The translations under genes and the position numbers were made by a program. The notes below the pieces were generated by a model, which worked only from the letters and a program-made list of their open reading frames with translations, ran no database searches and was not told where the DNA came from. Below are positions 52,858 through 63,802 of a stretch of DNA of 64,000 nucleotides, piece by piece (position 1 is the stretch's first letter; each line of letters opens with the position of its first letter). Origin of the DNA: Hippopus hippopus (Eukaryota; Mollusca; Bivalvia; Cardiida; Cardiidae); assembly GCA_946811185.2 (NCBI GenBank), contig OX328109.1, forward strand, positions 13,428,255-13,492,254, in the 5' to 3' direction.

Positions 52858-53040
52858 AAACAAGAAATATCTTTATAAAAAGAAAGACGGCGTACATTTG
52901 CCAGCAAATAGGCAGGGACCCTTACAATAAGTTTATATGTCTGCATTCTTGACCAATCACAACTGTCTATTTATTCATTTGTTATCAATACCAAAACGTA
53001 GGTCAAAAGCCAGGACATTCAGCTACGCCGAAAATAAGTC
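52858..53040 (+). mobile_element. family G element
   Basis: AACAAGAAATATCTTTATAA...AGACGGCGTA lies at the left and GGTCAAAAGCCAG...CAGCTACGCCGAAA at the right, as in the nested copy at 24329-25860. Confidence 0.7.
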
Positions 53041-53212
53041 GCAAAAAACGCTCAAGGAGACCCAGATATGGAGAGCGCCCAGCTGGAACAGTTACTTGTA
53101 CATAAAATAAAGCAGGGCACCCAATATTTCATCCGCATTGCCCAAGCCTCAAGTCGTTTATATACAAAAACGCCCCCAGCGCTTTGACTGGCTCATCTCA
53201 TTTTGGTTAAAG

Positions 53213-53575
53213 GCCCAGTAAAGGCCAAAATATCAAAGCAGGTGTCATAATACGTTTAAATTTAAATCATACCATTTAAAAGTATGGAAAATATTGTGGA
53301 GACGACAGGCTTTTATGGTAGGGTCAGGCCATATGTTAGTCGCTGGCAGAAAAAAAGAATTTTAAAATCAGGGAAAAAGTAAACAAAAGACACGGCTACC
53401 TGGCAGGTTTTAACCTAGTTTTTAAATTAATTTCTCTGTCAGTGACTAACACTTGTGCCGACCGAACAATGACAGATTGTCATCTATACTTTTAAATGGT
53501 ATGATATAAATTCAAATGCATTTAAACACCCGCTTTGTTTACATTTGGCCTTTATTGTTACTTTAACAGTCACAC
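53213..53575. mobile_element. 360-bp MITE with long inverted ends
   Basis: TTAAAGGCCCAGTAAAGGCC and ATCATACCATTTAAAAGTAT lie at the left; the mirror ATACTTTTAAATGGTATGAT and GGCCTTTATTGTTACTTTAA lie at the right. An inner hairpin pairs GTTAGTCGCTGGCAGA with CTGTCAGTGACTAAC. Confidence 0.85.
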
Positions 53576-53775
53576 GAAAAAGGATATTTACGCATATCAA
53601 ATAATAAAATAGAATGAAGCAAAAGATGATAAATGATAAATGATGCGTATCATAATTGATCAAATAATGTTTGGAGAGAAAGAAATACAAAATTAAGTTC
53701 CGTAAATAAAACCGTTGTAATTATGAACGGAATGTTCATTTCCGATAACAGGCTTTTTTTTTTTAAATCTTGCAG

Positions 53776-53844
53776 CGGGACACGTTTAAAAATGCTGTAG
53801 TAAACGAAGAATTTGATCATGCGAGAAAAACCAAGAAAATATAA
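53776..53844 (+). CDS. candidate terminal exon, unidentified
   Basis: It is preceded by a T tract and AATCTTGCAG, a strong acceptor. The frame reads RDTFKNAVVNEEFDHARKTK and KI, then TAA, with an AATAAA at about 53911. It might end the gene that contains 51134-51221, but the phases do not join directly. Confidence 0.35.
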   Translation, partial: RDTFKNAVVNEEFDHARKTKKI

Positions 53845-55130
53845 ATTAAAAGAATTCTTGTATCAAAACAGACTGCTTGTGCGCTTTGTAAATAAGATAT
53901 CATAGGAGAAATAAAATAATAGAAAAATAAAAACCAGTTTGCCTTGCAGCCCCACCTTTGAGAGCGTAGGGCATATCCAATGGTTAAAGAAGATACAGAA
54001 ATAGAAGTCAAAGAATTCATCGAAATAGAAAGCGTATCATATCATTGAAAATAATGGTATGAAAGCAGAGTCTCTCATGAAACAAACATTATAAGGGCAA
54101 CAAAAACGAACATAAGAAAAGTAAACACATGAAAGAAAGTGAAATACGATTATAAATAAAGTCTCACTTACGTATAAAAGACATAAAGGAAAATAGATTT
54201 TAGTTAGACCTGAACATTGTAAGTGGTAAAATACCAACCTTATAGGTAACAAATACTCACAGAAATGTGATAAATTGACGGGCATGGGAAGACCTTTATG
54301 CTATTCCTGAGCTAAAGTGAAAATATAATCTCGGGGATACGACGCATGTCCGTCAATTCTGACAATAAATGCATACATTTTAAGTAACATCGACAAGATT
54401 TTGTCATTAAAAGCTGGCGTCATACAGTTAAGAAAATTATTGTCATCCAGGTCTGTTCTCATCAACCTATCTAAATTGTACTCTTAGTCTAATTCTCAAA
54501 TATTTTCTACTTTTCAAAGTAACACAATTGAAGTAAGAAGTTTTACGATCTTCGCTCATTTTCGGGCCAGCCTGATGCCTGCATCGGCAATTCAGAAAAA
54601 TATATACTTTTAAACTAACTAAACTAATTCAGAAAAGCAATGTTGTAGACATACATATATTACGCAACGACTGCGTGTAATATATAATTAGTCTGTATCT
54701 GTTTTTTCTTTTATTTTGTTATATCACAATTATTATTATTATTAGTGATGACATTATCATTTCTTTAAATAAACCATATATTGTTACAATTATCATAACA
54801 ACTAAGACTTTTACATTAAATACATCTGAAAGATTTTAGAATTGATTAATACAGTTATTTAATTCCTCTTTTTTCCCCTTATGCTTTGTTTCTTTTTACA
54901 AACTGTACCTGTAGGCAAAAGATAAAATTTGATAGAATAATTTGAGGAAAAAAAAAAAAAAATGCAAACGGAGAAAATGTGCGGAACATGTACATTTTCA
55001 CTTCGGCAGAAAGTTTACATTCTTTTTCACGTATCAAAATTTGATTCATGTTGAATTCCCATATTCTACGAGGTTATTTTCAAAGTTGTCTACTGCAAAT
55101 TTGTTTCATATGATAATGAGTCAATAACGT
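53845..55130. other. no gene seen
   Basis: A-rich and T-rich sequence with short open frames only. A few TTATTATTATTA and TATATATTA runs are visible. Confidence 0.45.
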
Positions 55131-55131
55131 C

Positions 55132-55345
55132 TTAACCCTTAGGCTGCTAAGCACCACCCAAGAACCGTTAGCGGACGGTGTAAGTCAAGATCAGACTGCA
55201 CAGAACGTGCAGTTTGATCTTGGATGTACACTGTCCGTCTGGGAGATATAATTATTTCCCCCAAAATGTCTTTGCCACCGCAAAACTTTTTTTTTTACTA
55301 TAGTCTTAGAAGTTTTATTTCATTTATTTAGCAGATCAAGGATCA
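55132..55345 (+). mobile_element. family D MITE
   Basis: TTAACCCTTAGGCTGCTAAG, the core (AGATCAGACTGCACAGAACG) and TTATTTAGCAGATCAAGGAT are present. Confidence 0.86.
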
Positions 55346-55347
55346 GC

Positions 55348-55570
55348 TCCATACTACACAATTCCGAGTTTTAACGATCCTGAGAGGAAAGGCTTTTGAA
55401 AACATATTCAGAAAAGGAGAAAATGCTGATAACTTCTGCTTTCCTAACATTTCTTTTTCTATTGTCTTGAGCACAAATTTTATCATTTTAGCGACATTTG
55501 ACTTTTTCTCGTCTGCAAATGCGTTCAATTTGGATAAATATAAAATTTTGTCGTATGGAAAGGATTTAAA
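55348..55570 (+). mobile_element. family A MITE, eroded core
   Basis: CCATACTACACAATTCCGAG lies at the left and GTCGTATGGAAAGGATTTAA at the right. It follows the family D copy directly. Confidence 0.72.
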
Positions 55571-55600
55571 GATGGACAAAAAGTTGCTTCATTCGAAGCG

Positions 55601-55829
55601 TTAACCTTTTATCACGCGACAAAATTTTAGACCTGTCCAAATTGAAAGCATTTGCAGACAACGATATCATTGTGGCTTAAATGATGATATTTTTCTCTGA
55701 TAGGGTAGAAAACATTGTGGCAAAAGGAAAAAATGCTGGTTACCAGCATTTTCTCCTTTTCCCTCAATGTTTTTAAAAGGCCTTTTCCTCAGGGTCGTTA
55801 AAAGTCGGCATTGTGTGATAAAGGGTTTA
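55601..55829 (-). mobile_element. family A hairpin MITE
   Basis: TTAACCTTTTATCACGCGAC lies at the left and GTGTGATAAAGGGTTTA at the right. The core is at 55708-55775. Confidence 0.85.
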
Positions 55830-56269
55830 TCCGTCTTTTTTTTCTTTCTTCCTAGACACTTCACCAAAACGGTTTTGCATCAACTCAATAAGGCAAAAAC
55901 AGAACTTTCAGCTTTTTTTTTTAAATGACAATCGATTCTCGTCAATGAATAATGTTCATGAAAACATACATAGACAATCACATAAAAAAGGAAAAGAGAA
56001 AAAAATAAAAGTATTATTGGTAATTTTATTTAAATAAATACTTACATGCCCTATGAAAGAGAAATATGCAGACAAGCGTGAGGAAATTCGGTGACATTGC
56101 TGGTGAAACTGTGACAAGGTATGCACGTAGTCCTAGTTTAGGAATTTCAAATGCTCTTGCTGTTATGGGAGCATTTGCAAAGTACTTTATATGCTTACAT
56201 TGTGGCGATAAGTCACGTGACAATTTTCATCTGGAATTTTCGAATACATGTACGTCTCACAAGCATATA

Positions 56270-56542
56270 TGAGCCATGCTCTGTAAAAAGAGTGTTTAAT
56301 GCATCTGCAAAAAAGCATCGACCCAGGTAAGCCTGCGCAGTCGGCGCAGGCCGATATGGGACGAACCTCTTTGGTATTTGTAAATTTTCTGCATGCATGT
56401 TAAAGGACCATTCCATCTCATGATTCAGTCGGTTGTTAGACAAAATGCGTTTTATGGATCCATGATTGTATGATGACTTGCTTCAGCTTGGTGTAATGCA
56501 TGATGGAGATGTAATAGCCCCTTTTTTTGCCAGAGCGAGGCT
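56270..56542 (+). mobile_element. family B MITE
   Basis: TGAGCCATGCTCTGTAAAAA lies at the left and TTTTTGCCAGAGCGAGGCTT at the right. The palindrome is imperfect (CTGCGCAGTCGGCGCAGGCC). Confidence 0.84.
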
Positions 56543-56544
56543 TC

Positions 56545-57598
56545 TATAAAAGAAAGAAAGGTCAAAATACCTGTCTAATTCTGTATCTAAGAATGATAGA
56601 TGTGCAACTATTAACAACACTGTCAAAATATTTTATGTGGATTGCATGTGTATCATGAGCCTGTGATTTAGTAGTTCAACACTTTCGATTAATATATTTG
56701 GGAAAAATGCATGCATGAATATTTGAAAACACCTGCTCATTGTATTTACAAGTGTAGGTTAGTTCCTTTCTATTGAGATACATGTACATGTAAGTTCTGA
56801 TAACCGTTTTACCGGATTAGGAGGCATAAGTTGCCTGTTCAAACGTCGTGGATAAAGACCAGGAGTTGTATTCACCAACCATGGCATTCTTAAAGACGAT
56901 CGCTACAGTTTCACCATTTTTTCATAACATTCAGAATTTCATGAAACTTTGTTTGGTGATAGTTTATTATCTGATCTACAAAAATAGGAGATAAAAAGAG
57001 GGGGTCACCAGCTTTGGGAAAATTCTATGAATATTTCTTTTAGTACACCCTGCATTGCGGCAGTTCAGAATGAAATTTCACCTATGAAAACTAAGTCTGT
57101 GTATATTTTTTTAAATGACAACAATTAGAAGCAAATTTTATGTCATTGTATTGGTGAAACATCAAATTTAATGAAAAAAAAAAATAATAATTTAGAGTAC
57201 GCTGAGTATCAATATTAAAAAAAAAAAACCCTTAACTTATGGCTAAAACACCTTTATTTTGGAAAAAAAAAAACCAAAGAGTATCTTTTAAAGTTATTTT
57301 TTCAAATGTTCTAACATTCAGATTTTTCTTATTTTTTCTATAAATAATATTCAGGTACTAAACTAAAAGAATCAGGCTTAAAACAAATAGGTCACCGGCC
57401 TTATTTTTTAAGAAAATACATTTTAAGTTTGTGGGTGGGGCACTAACTAATCAATAAATGTAGGGTTTGTCAAAGACAAAGATATATGAAGTAAATTATC
57501 TCAATTTTTTCAATAACACAACTTTTTTTTATAAGAATCAAGTTTGTTGGTCATAATAAACCAATTCATAGCATATAAATGTAATATTGATGTTGGCA
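56545..57598. other. no gene seen
   Basis: AT-rich sequence with A runs. The stretch around 56870 (ATTCACCAACCATGGCATTC) resembles the edge of a hairpin repeat but no partner was found. Confidence 0.4.
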
Positions 57599-57599
57599 T

Positions 57600-57828
57600 T
57601 TAACCCATTTCCAAACGACTAATTTTAGACTCTTCTAAATTTGACGTGTTTGCAGACGCTAAAGCAAAACCTGGTATTCATGTATCACAGTTCTTTGATG
57701 GGTCAGAAATCATTGTGCGAAAAGGAGAAATCAATCGTTAGCAGCAATTTCTCCTTTTTACATCAATGTTTTCTGATGTTGTCTGCTGCAGACTCATCAA
57801 GCTAAGGGACAACCTGGTAAAGGAGAAA
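57600..57828 (-). mobile_element. family A MITE, diverged
   Basis: TTTAACCCATTTCCAAACGA, a core at 57705-57772 with a changed loop (AATCAATCGTTAGCAGCAA), and CTGGTAAAGGAG. Confidence 0.7.
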
Positions 57829-58261
57829 GAGTTATGTACAGTCCCTCGTTTTCTGCACGCCTTTACCAAGTGATATAATTTTGGACTAGACCAAACTGAA
57901 AGCATCTGCATCTGAAAGGATGTTTTAATTCAACGGTACGTCTGCCAGATAGAGCGCTAGTAATAGCATGACCTGTGTCCATATTTCCGTTGTCGGGTGA
58001 TGTAGTTAGGTGATTCACTTTGACTTTCAGTCCAATCTTTTGAAAGCGTAATTTTGGATTCCTGCACCGCATATAATTATTTGGCTTGATTCAAATACTT
58101 TTTTCTTCATTTTGCTGACATTAAACGACACGTTTTAGTTCTTGGTTTATCCATTCTGCAGACATTGACAAGTGTGGCAGGATCAGTTGTGTTTTTCGAG
58201 TAAAAGGTGAGCGTGATAGTTACACGAACCGTGAAAATGGAAACTGTCGCGAACGTCGTTA

Positions 58262-58465
58262 AGGATAGGGCAGCCTTATGCGGATTCCTGTAACATCGCC
58301 TTTCATCGCCGATAATCGTATGGATTCGGCTAAGACTCGGGTAACCCGTAATAGATCGGCCAATAGATGCTGGTTCCCCGCATTGATTACGGATTACCCG
58401 AGTCTTAGCCGAAACCGTACAATGAAAGGCAATGTTACACGAATCCCATTAGAGTGCCCTATGCT
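58262..58465. mobile_element. foldback MITE, family F, copy 2
   Basis: Arms ATTCGGCTAAGACTCGGGTA and TACCCGAGTCTTAGCCGAAA are present, with the same outer ends as the copy at 49709. Confidence 0.85.
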
Positions 58466-58469
58466 TAAG

Positions 58470-58625
58470 AACATTCTTAGTCTATATATCTGCGATTTTC
58501 TACATTTGAAAGTAACACAATTTCAGATTGGCTAAACCAAATGGTTTAGCCAATCAGAAGTTGTGTTACTTTCAAATTTAGAAAATTCTGGAGAATAACA
58601 TCAAGAATATTTTGAAGAATGGTTG
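58470..58625. repeat. foldback element, family H, copy 2
   Basis: The hairpin is on TTCAGATTGGCTAAACCAAA with its complement, flanked by TTTGAAAGTAACACA. Confidence 0.82.
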
Positions 58626-58984
58626 ATGGATACGGAAAGATGTCTAAGAATGTAAAGTCTGATCATGGATCTACACCACTTGAGAAGTCTGTCTATGCTC
58701 TGTTGCAAAAGAAAGTGTGCACTTTTTTTTTCTTTGTATATTTTCGCCTTCATATTTAAAAACGCAATGATCTCAAATTTACAATGTCTGCTCGAAGTGT
58801 CTACTATTAGTCACGAATTTTCGATTTGAAGTCGATAAATTACACGAATTTAGCGAGTATATGCATGTAGATTTATACGATCTGCTAGTGCTGCACGTCA
58901 AAAATGTACAGGACAGTAAACACGTCGATTGTGTCACTTTCCTTTCACCTTTTATGAAAGCAAATACACATCTGATAACAAATC

Positions 58985-60672
58985 AGTGCTTTGCAATAAT
59001 GCCAAATTGAATAAAATTCAGCAACTGCAAGCATTAATGTTTGTCCGCGGCGACAACGCAAGTTACGTCAGTAGGATGCTCGGCTGCCATAGGAATACGA
59101 TTATGCATTTGCGTGAGGGTTTATCAGCAAACTGGTCGTGTCGCAGACCCTCCCCCCCCCCCCCCCCCCGCTCCCCCCATGCGGCCTCGAGTGACTGGCG
59201 TCAGTACGGACAACCTCATTACGTTGTCGCGCATGCCAAAATTCTTTAAAACGACGTCAAGTACAGCAAGACAGTATGGCTTAAGCAAGTTGACTGTTCT
59301 GCGCCGCCTTAGACTAGCCTGGGTTCCAGTCCGTTCGTTTTTTTCCGTTTCTATCGTTCGGACGTTACTTTTCTCAAAAATGACGGCCTGCAGACATTCG
59401 AAATCGGATCGCAGCGACGTGTAGTTTACCCCATCTCACAGTGGGATAAAGTAGATATCGCTGCAATCATTTTCAAATGTAAATGACTAAAAATAGATAC
59501 AGAAATTCCAATAGCCACGGTTTGGCTACTTCCTGTTTATGCGTCGTCCTTGAAGATATTGACAACAAAATTTCAAACGGGTATTCACAATGACTTCGGA
59601 GGACAGTTTACAATAGCTGCTAATCCTTTCCTCTGTTTGACTCTGAAAGCTTTACAAAAGGATGCTTTTACAATTTTTGTTGAAGGTCGCGATGATTTTA
59701 TGATAAAGCAACGGGTTCGAAAAAATCACTCGTCCCTGTTGAACTTGAATTAGTCGGAAAATGCGCCAATTCATCGTTATCAGCATTGTGACGTCACGCG
59801 ATAAACACGTCTATAATTAGATTATCGTCACAATTAATAATCATGGGGAGATTTTCGAATGTTCCCAGGCGGTAATAATAACGGATAGTTGCCAAAGATC
59901 GACAGCGGACCGCCATTAGGAGAATCTGATACGAAGTAATTAATAAACTATTACAGCCTGGACCCAGGCTACCTTACGCATGCTCGTTTACCTGTTCGAG
60001 CACGAAGACCATATGTTGGACCAGTATTGTCCCTGGGATATGTCTCCGGCTTATCGTTTGCAACGGACAAGACGTTATTTCACGCTGGGGGCGTATTTAT
60101 TAGGCTAGTGTTCTTTTCTCTGATGAGTTATAGTCCAATGTAGGAAACTATGATGGTCGGGTGTTGGTTTACAGAAGGAGAGAAGAACGTTTTGCAAACT
60201 CCCGTGTGGTGGAAGGGGACAGATTTGGTGGTCGCAGTGTTATGTTTTGGGGGGAATTATTGAAGGGTATTGTTGTTCGCGGCAATCTTAATGCTCAGGG
60301 CTGTGTGAATCAGATTCTGCCATCTAAAGCTATTGCATATCTGCAGAGACACGCACCTGCCATTCTAATGCATGACAATGCTCTCCCACATGCAGCACGC
60401 ATCAATCAACAATTCATCAATCAAAAACACGTTAACGTGTTATCTTGACCCACGCTCTCTCTCCGGATATGAACCTTGTTGAGCCTATCTGGGATTGGCA
60501 AAGTCGGAGGCTTAAGTCAAGAGCTGGTATTAACAATCTAAATTACCTCAGAAACACTATTATTCAGGAATGGAATAACATTTCTCGTGATGTCATTCTT
60601 CGTTACGTTAGATTTCTACGCCGCCGTATCAACGAGTGTATCGATGGAAGAAGTGCGCACACACGGTATTGA
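58985..60672 (+). pseudogene. Tc1-like transposase relic (DDE)
   Basis: N-terminal helix-turn-helix pieces (VRGDNASYVSRMLGCHRNTI, then QQTGRVAD in another frame, then TASSTARQYG-like and TVLRRLR) precede a gap at 59340-59940 that is filled with unrelated sequence. The core resumes at about 60000 (RARRPYVGP) and 60205 (DRFGGRSVMFWGE). It continues with the second Asp in MHDNALPHAAR, the third acidic residue in SPDMNLVEPIWD, and a C-terminal RRLKSRAGINNLNYLRNTI. There is a TGA at about 60447 where the family has Trp, plus several frameshifts and a C run at 59151-59169. It is dead. Confidence 0.85.
59345..59940. other. insertion or unrelated stretch within the Tc1 relic
   Basis: The transposase homology breaks after RLRLAW and resumes about 600 bp later with the words GCCTGGGTTCCAG before and CCTGGACCCAGGC after. 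Those words are partly complementary and may be ends of an inserted element. Confidence 0.4.
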
Positions 60673-60699
60673 ATGAAATAAACCTTTAAAATATCAACT

Positions 60700-61365
60700 G
60701 AAACCTCAAACCACTCTTTTAGACTTTCGTTATTCCATTATAAAGCGACATGCAACTTTTTTTTTTACCCTCCCATTGCCTTCGACCAGAAAATATCCCA
60801 ATATATGGGAATAATTTCGGAATCCAAAATGCACGGTAAATTTGGCACACTTTTCTTAAAATTTCGATACCAGATATCATATGTTTCCGGAACGAACAGT
60901 TTCTTCGATGAAACCGAAGTACACACTTTCTGGCAAGAGTATATTGTGACTAATACGTCTTTTCCTATGCACAGAAAAAAAAAAACAGTTCAAGTCATTA
61001 ATGTGACGTTAAGTTATATAAATATATTACAGCGGAATAGTTCTGTAATTAAACAGCGGAACGAAATTGTAGACATTACTGAAAAAAAAAAACGCACTCC
61101 AGCTAAACAGGTATTCACAGGTTTATCGTGATGGAAGGACAACAACTAACCTGACTTAAAGTCCGATCATATTTCCCTTTATATATTCGGATGTTACTTT
61201 ATCAGAAATGACGGAAACGGTAATAATTTTCAGAACCGATTAACAATTTTGCGAAGATCTACAGACAGTGAAAGGAGACCACGATAAATAGTGATTAATT
61301 AATACCTGCTTTTGATTCGTTCTATATTTCGTTAAGGTATTATGTTTTTAACTCTCATTATTATA
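60700..61365. other. no gene confirmed
   Basis: An open frame at 60805-61131 (GIISESKMHGKFGTLFLKFR onwards) has no recognised domain and contains A-run lysines. I treat it as chance. Confidence 0.35.
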
Positions 61366-61369
61366 TATT

Positions 61370-61572
61370 ACATACTTACCAACCCTATGACAGAAAGGCT
61401 TTTGAAAACATTGCGGAAAAAGGAGAAAATACTCATAAGCATCATTTTTCCCTCTTCCCACAATGTTTTCTACCCTACCGAGAAAAAAAAATTCTTTGAG
61501 TCACATCTTATATTCCATCTGCATTTCAGTTTGGACAAGTATAGATTTTATGTGGTTTTGGTGAAGAGCAAT
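61370..61572 (+). mobile_element. family A MITE, eroded
   Basis: CTTACCAACCCTATGACAGA, the core at 61403-61468, and GTATAGATTTTATGTGGTTT. Confidence 0.68.
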
Positions 61573-61862
61573 ACGTGTGTACCAAAATATACAAGTAACC
61601 GTTGAACATACCGTTTATTTCATACCGTTTATGGGCCACGTTCCGCTGTCCTTAGCCATCTACAAAATAGGCAAAGGTTTACTGACAAAATCTAATAACA
61701 AACAGTGTAATTATCCTGCAGGAAATACTAAAGGTGATTATTCTCATTGTACTTAGCAGCAGTTGAAAGACATGCAATAATGGCTACTATATACAGAAAA
61801 TATATGTACAAAGGAGACAATAAAAGTGAGGTAGTTTTCAAAACTTTTCTCAAGCTCGAAAC

Positions 61863-62074
61863 TTAGCCCTTAGGCTGCTAAGTGCGACTCACTGATCTTT
61901 TGCTGACAGTGTGGATCAAGATCAGACTGCACATTCTGTGCAGTCTGATCTTTGATCTACACTGTCTGACAAGGACATCTAGTCCACCAGAAATACCTTT
62001 GAAATAGCAAAATTTTGGTCTTTTACTATCGGCTCAAAAATTTCATTCCACTAGTTTAGCAGGATAAGGGTTAG
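61863..62074 (+). mobile_element. family D MITE, full length
   Basis: TTAGCCCTTAGGCTGCTAAG lies at the left and TTTAGCAGGATAAGGGTTA at the right. The palindrome on CAGACTGCACATTCTGTGCAG is intact. Confidence 0.88.
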
Positions 62075-62289
62075 ATAGTAAACGTGCAAACAGACGTTAA
62101 TTTTCACCTTTTTAACTAGAAATTCAGGGGCTGAACTTGTAAATATTTGGCCATGTGGTCTTTCAAATAATTCCCTCTCATGTCAAAGAGTCTAGACCAG
62201 CCTTCTAGAGAAAAATATTTGTTCTCAGTTGTTCAAGGGATTTATGAAATACATATAGTCTTATCTGTAAAAATGCAAAATGCATCCAG

Positions 62290-62550
62290 CAATCTCAAAT
62301 GCCCTTTCTGTGACAAGCATTACTTGGCAATCGCAAACGTTTATGTCCTTTTCGTGAACAAGCATTGTCGTCCCGGCTAGAGCAAACGTTTTTGTCATCC
62401 ATGAACATACATTGTCGTCTCGGCGATCGCACACATTTATGTCCTATTCTTGAACATGCATTGCCGATCGACGGCCGCAAGCATTTATGTCCTGTGAATG
62501 TGTGCTCTATTGTCGCAGGCGTTTCTGTCCTATATGTGAACATGTGCTCG
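62290..62550 (+). repeat. 49-bp minisatellite, about five units
   Basis: The words AACGTTTATGTCC and GAACAAGCATTGTCGTC recur about every 49 bp. The cysteine-spaced open frames on both strands come from this periodicity. Confidence 0.75.
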
Positions 62551-62551
62551 A

Positions 62552-62686
62552 CGAAACTTTCTGCTATTTGTAAATTTTCTGCATTTCCATGGACCATTCC
62601 AGTCGATAGTTAGACTAAATGGTTTCCATGGATCCATAATCATGTGATGACTTGCTTGTTATTATGCATCACGTGAATGCATTAAA
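62552..62686 (+). mobile_element. family B right half
   Basis: CGAAACTTTCTGCTATTTGT through CATGGATCCATAATCATGTG and ATGCATCACGTGAATGCATT. Confidence 0.75.
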
Positions 62687-62687
62687 T

Positions 62688-62850
62688 AGAGTTTATTTCA
62701 TCAGCTTGTGGTTAATATGGGGAAGTATTTGCCGAAAAAGGGAAAGGTCCGCGAAAATAACGAGTGCCGTAAGGCACGAGTTATTTTCGCCGACCTTTCC
62801 CTTTTGAGGCAAATATTTCCCCATATTAACCACAAGCTGATGAAATAAAT
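62688..62850. repeat. long palindrome
   Basis: Arms of about 75 bp begin TTTATTTCATCAGCTTGTGG and end CCACAAGCTGATGAAATAAA. The centre is GAGTGCCGTAAGGCACGAG. The arms are nearly perfect apart from the segment at 62733-62745. Confidence 0.88.
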
Positions 62851-63205
62851 TATATATCATATTTCCTCTGATTATTTTGTCAACGAATGCCACTTTTAAA
62901 ACTTAAAAACTTAAAAAACTTAAAAAAGTAGTTCCAGATTTTCGGCAGGAGGAAAATATTCACTGTGACGGGGAAATAATTCCCCCCAGCTTAAATTACG
63001 ACATTTCTTTACCCATAACATTTCTAAAAATAGACACATGAAATATAATATACACCCTTTTGTCAGAGGTCGTCGCTAAATAGACACCCTGTTATGCTAG
63101 TAAAAAATGAAAGTTTCATTTTACTAATTTAGCAGGATAAGTGTGCACAAATTTAGATTTATCCAAACTGAAACCATTTGAAGACGACAAAATGAACATG
63201 GCTTA

Positions 63206-63463
63206 TGTAGTTCTATTAATTGTATGGTGTTTAACGCCGTATTCAACATTATTTCAGGTATATCGCGACCAGTGCATCTAACCATGCTTTCCTGGAGTTT
63301 CTTTTACCAGTACCCCGCACAATATTCTTTCCAAGCCACTGGCTGCTTTCCAACATAACCATCGTCGAAACAATGATCAGCGGTGAGTGAGGAATGAATC
63401 CTGTCACAATGAGTATCATCAATCCTCGGAAAGGAATTGGCCGAAGTGGTTCATGTACTAAGA
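63206..63463 (-). mobile_element. molluscan SINE inside family A
   Basis: Read on the minus strand, the tail is GCGATATACCTGAAATAATG and then ACGGCGTTAAACACCATACA, typical of Meta-type SINEs. The body matches 9510 and 45395. The tRNA head is truncated. Confidence 0.75.
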
Positions 63464-63537
63464 TTTGTCTTTGAAAGGGTGGACATCCATGGTGGGAAAA
63501 GGAGAAAATGTTTTTACTTCTTTTTCAAAAAATATTT

Positions 63538-63802
63538 GGGCCATGCTCTGGCAAAAGGAGACTTAATGCATGTCAGTGATGCATGGTACCAAAGCAAGGC
63601 ATCACATACTTATGGATCCATAATAGCCACATTTTTTTGATTAACCGACTTAATCCTGAGGTAGACTGGGCCTTGGCCATACAGAAAATTGACCAATAGC
63701 GAGAAGTTTCGGCCCAGGTCAGCCTGCGCGGACTGCGCAGGCTGACCTGGCTCGATACTTTCCGCAGTTGCATCAAGCCCCCTTTTCAAAGAGCATGGCT
63801 CA
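63538..63802 (-). mobile_element. family B MITE, full length, inside family A
   Basis: GGCCATGCTCTGGCAAAAGG lies at the left and AAAGAGCATGGCTCA at the right. The palindrome is on CAGGTCAGCCTGCGCGGACT. Confidence 0.9.

Noticed and set aside
60805..61131. 108-codon plus-strand open frame
   Set aside because: No recognised domain, lysine runs from A tracts, no splice context; kept only as unconfirmed.
62290..62613. Regularly spaced Cys and His residues resembling zinc fingers on both strands
   Set aside because: The spacing follows the 49-bp minisatellite, and no consistent finger pattern or linker is present.
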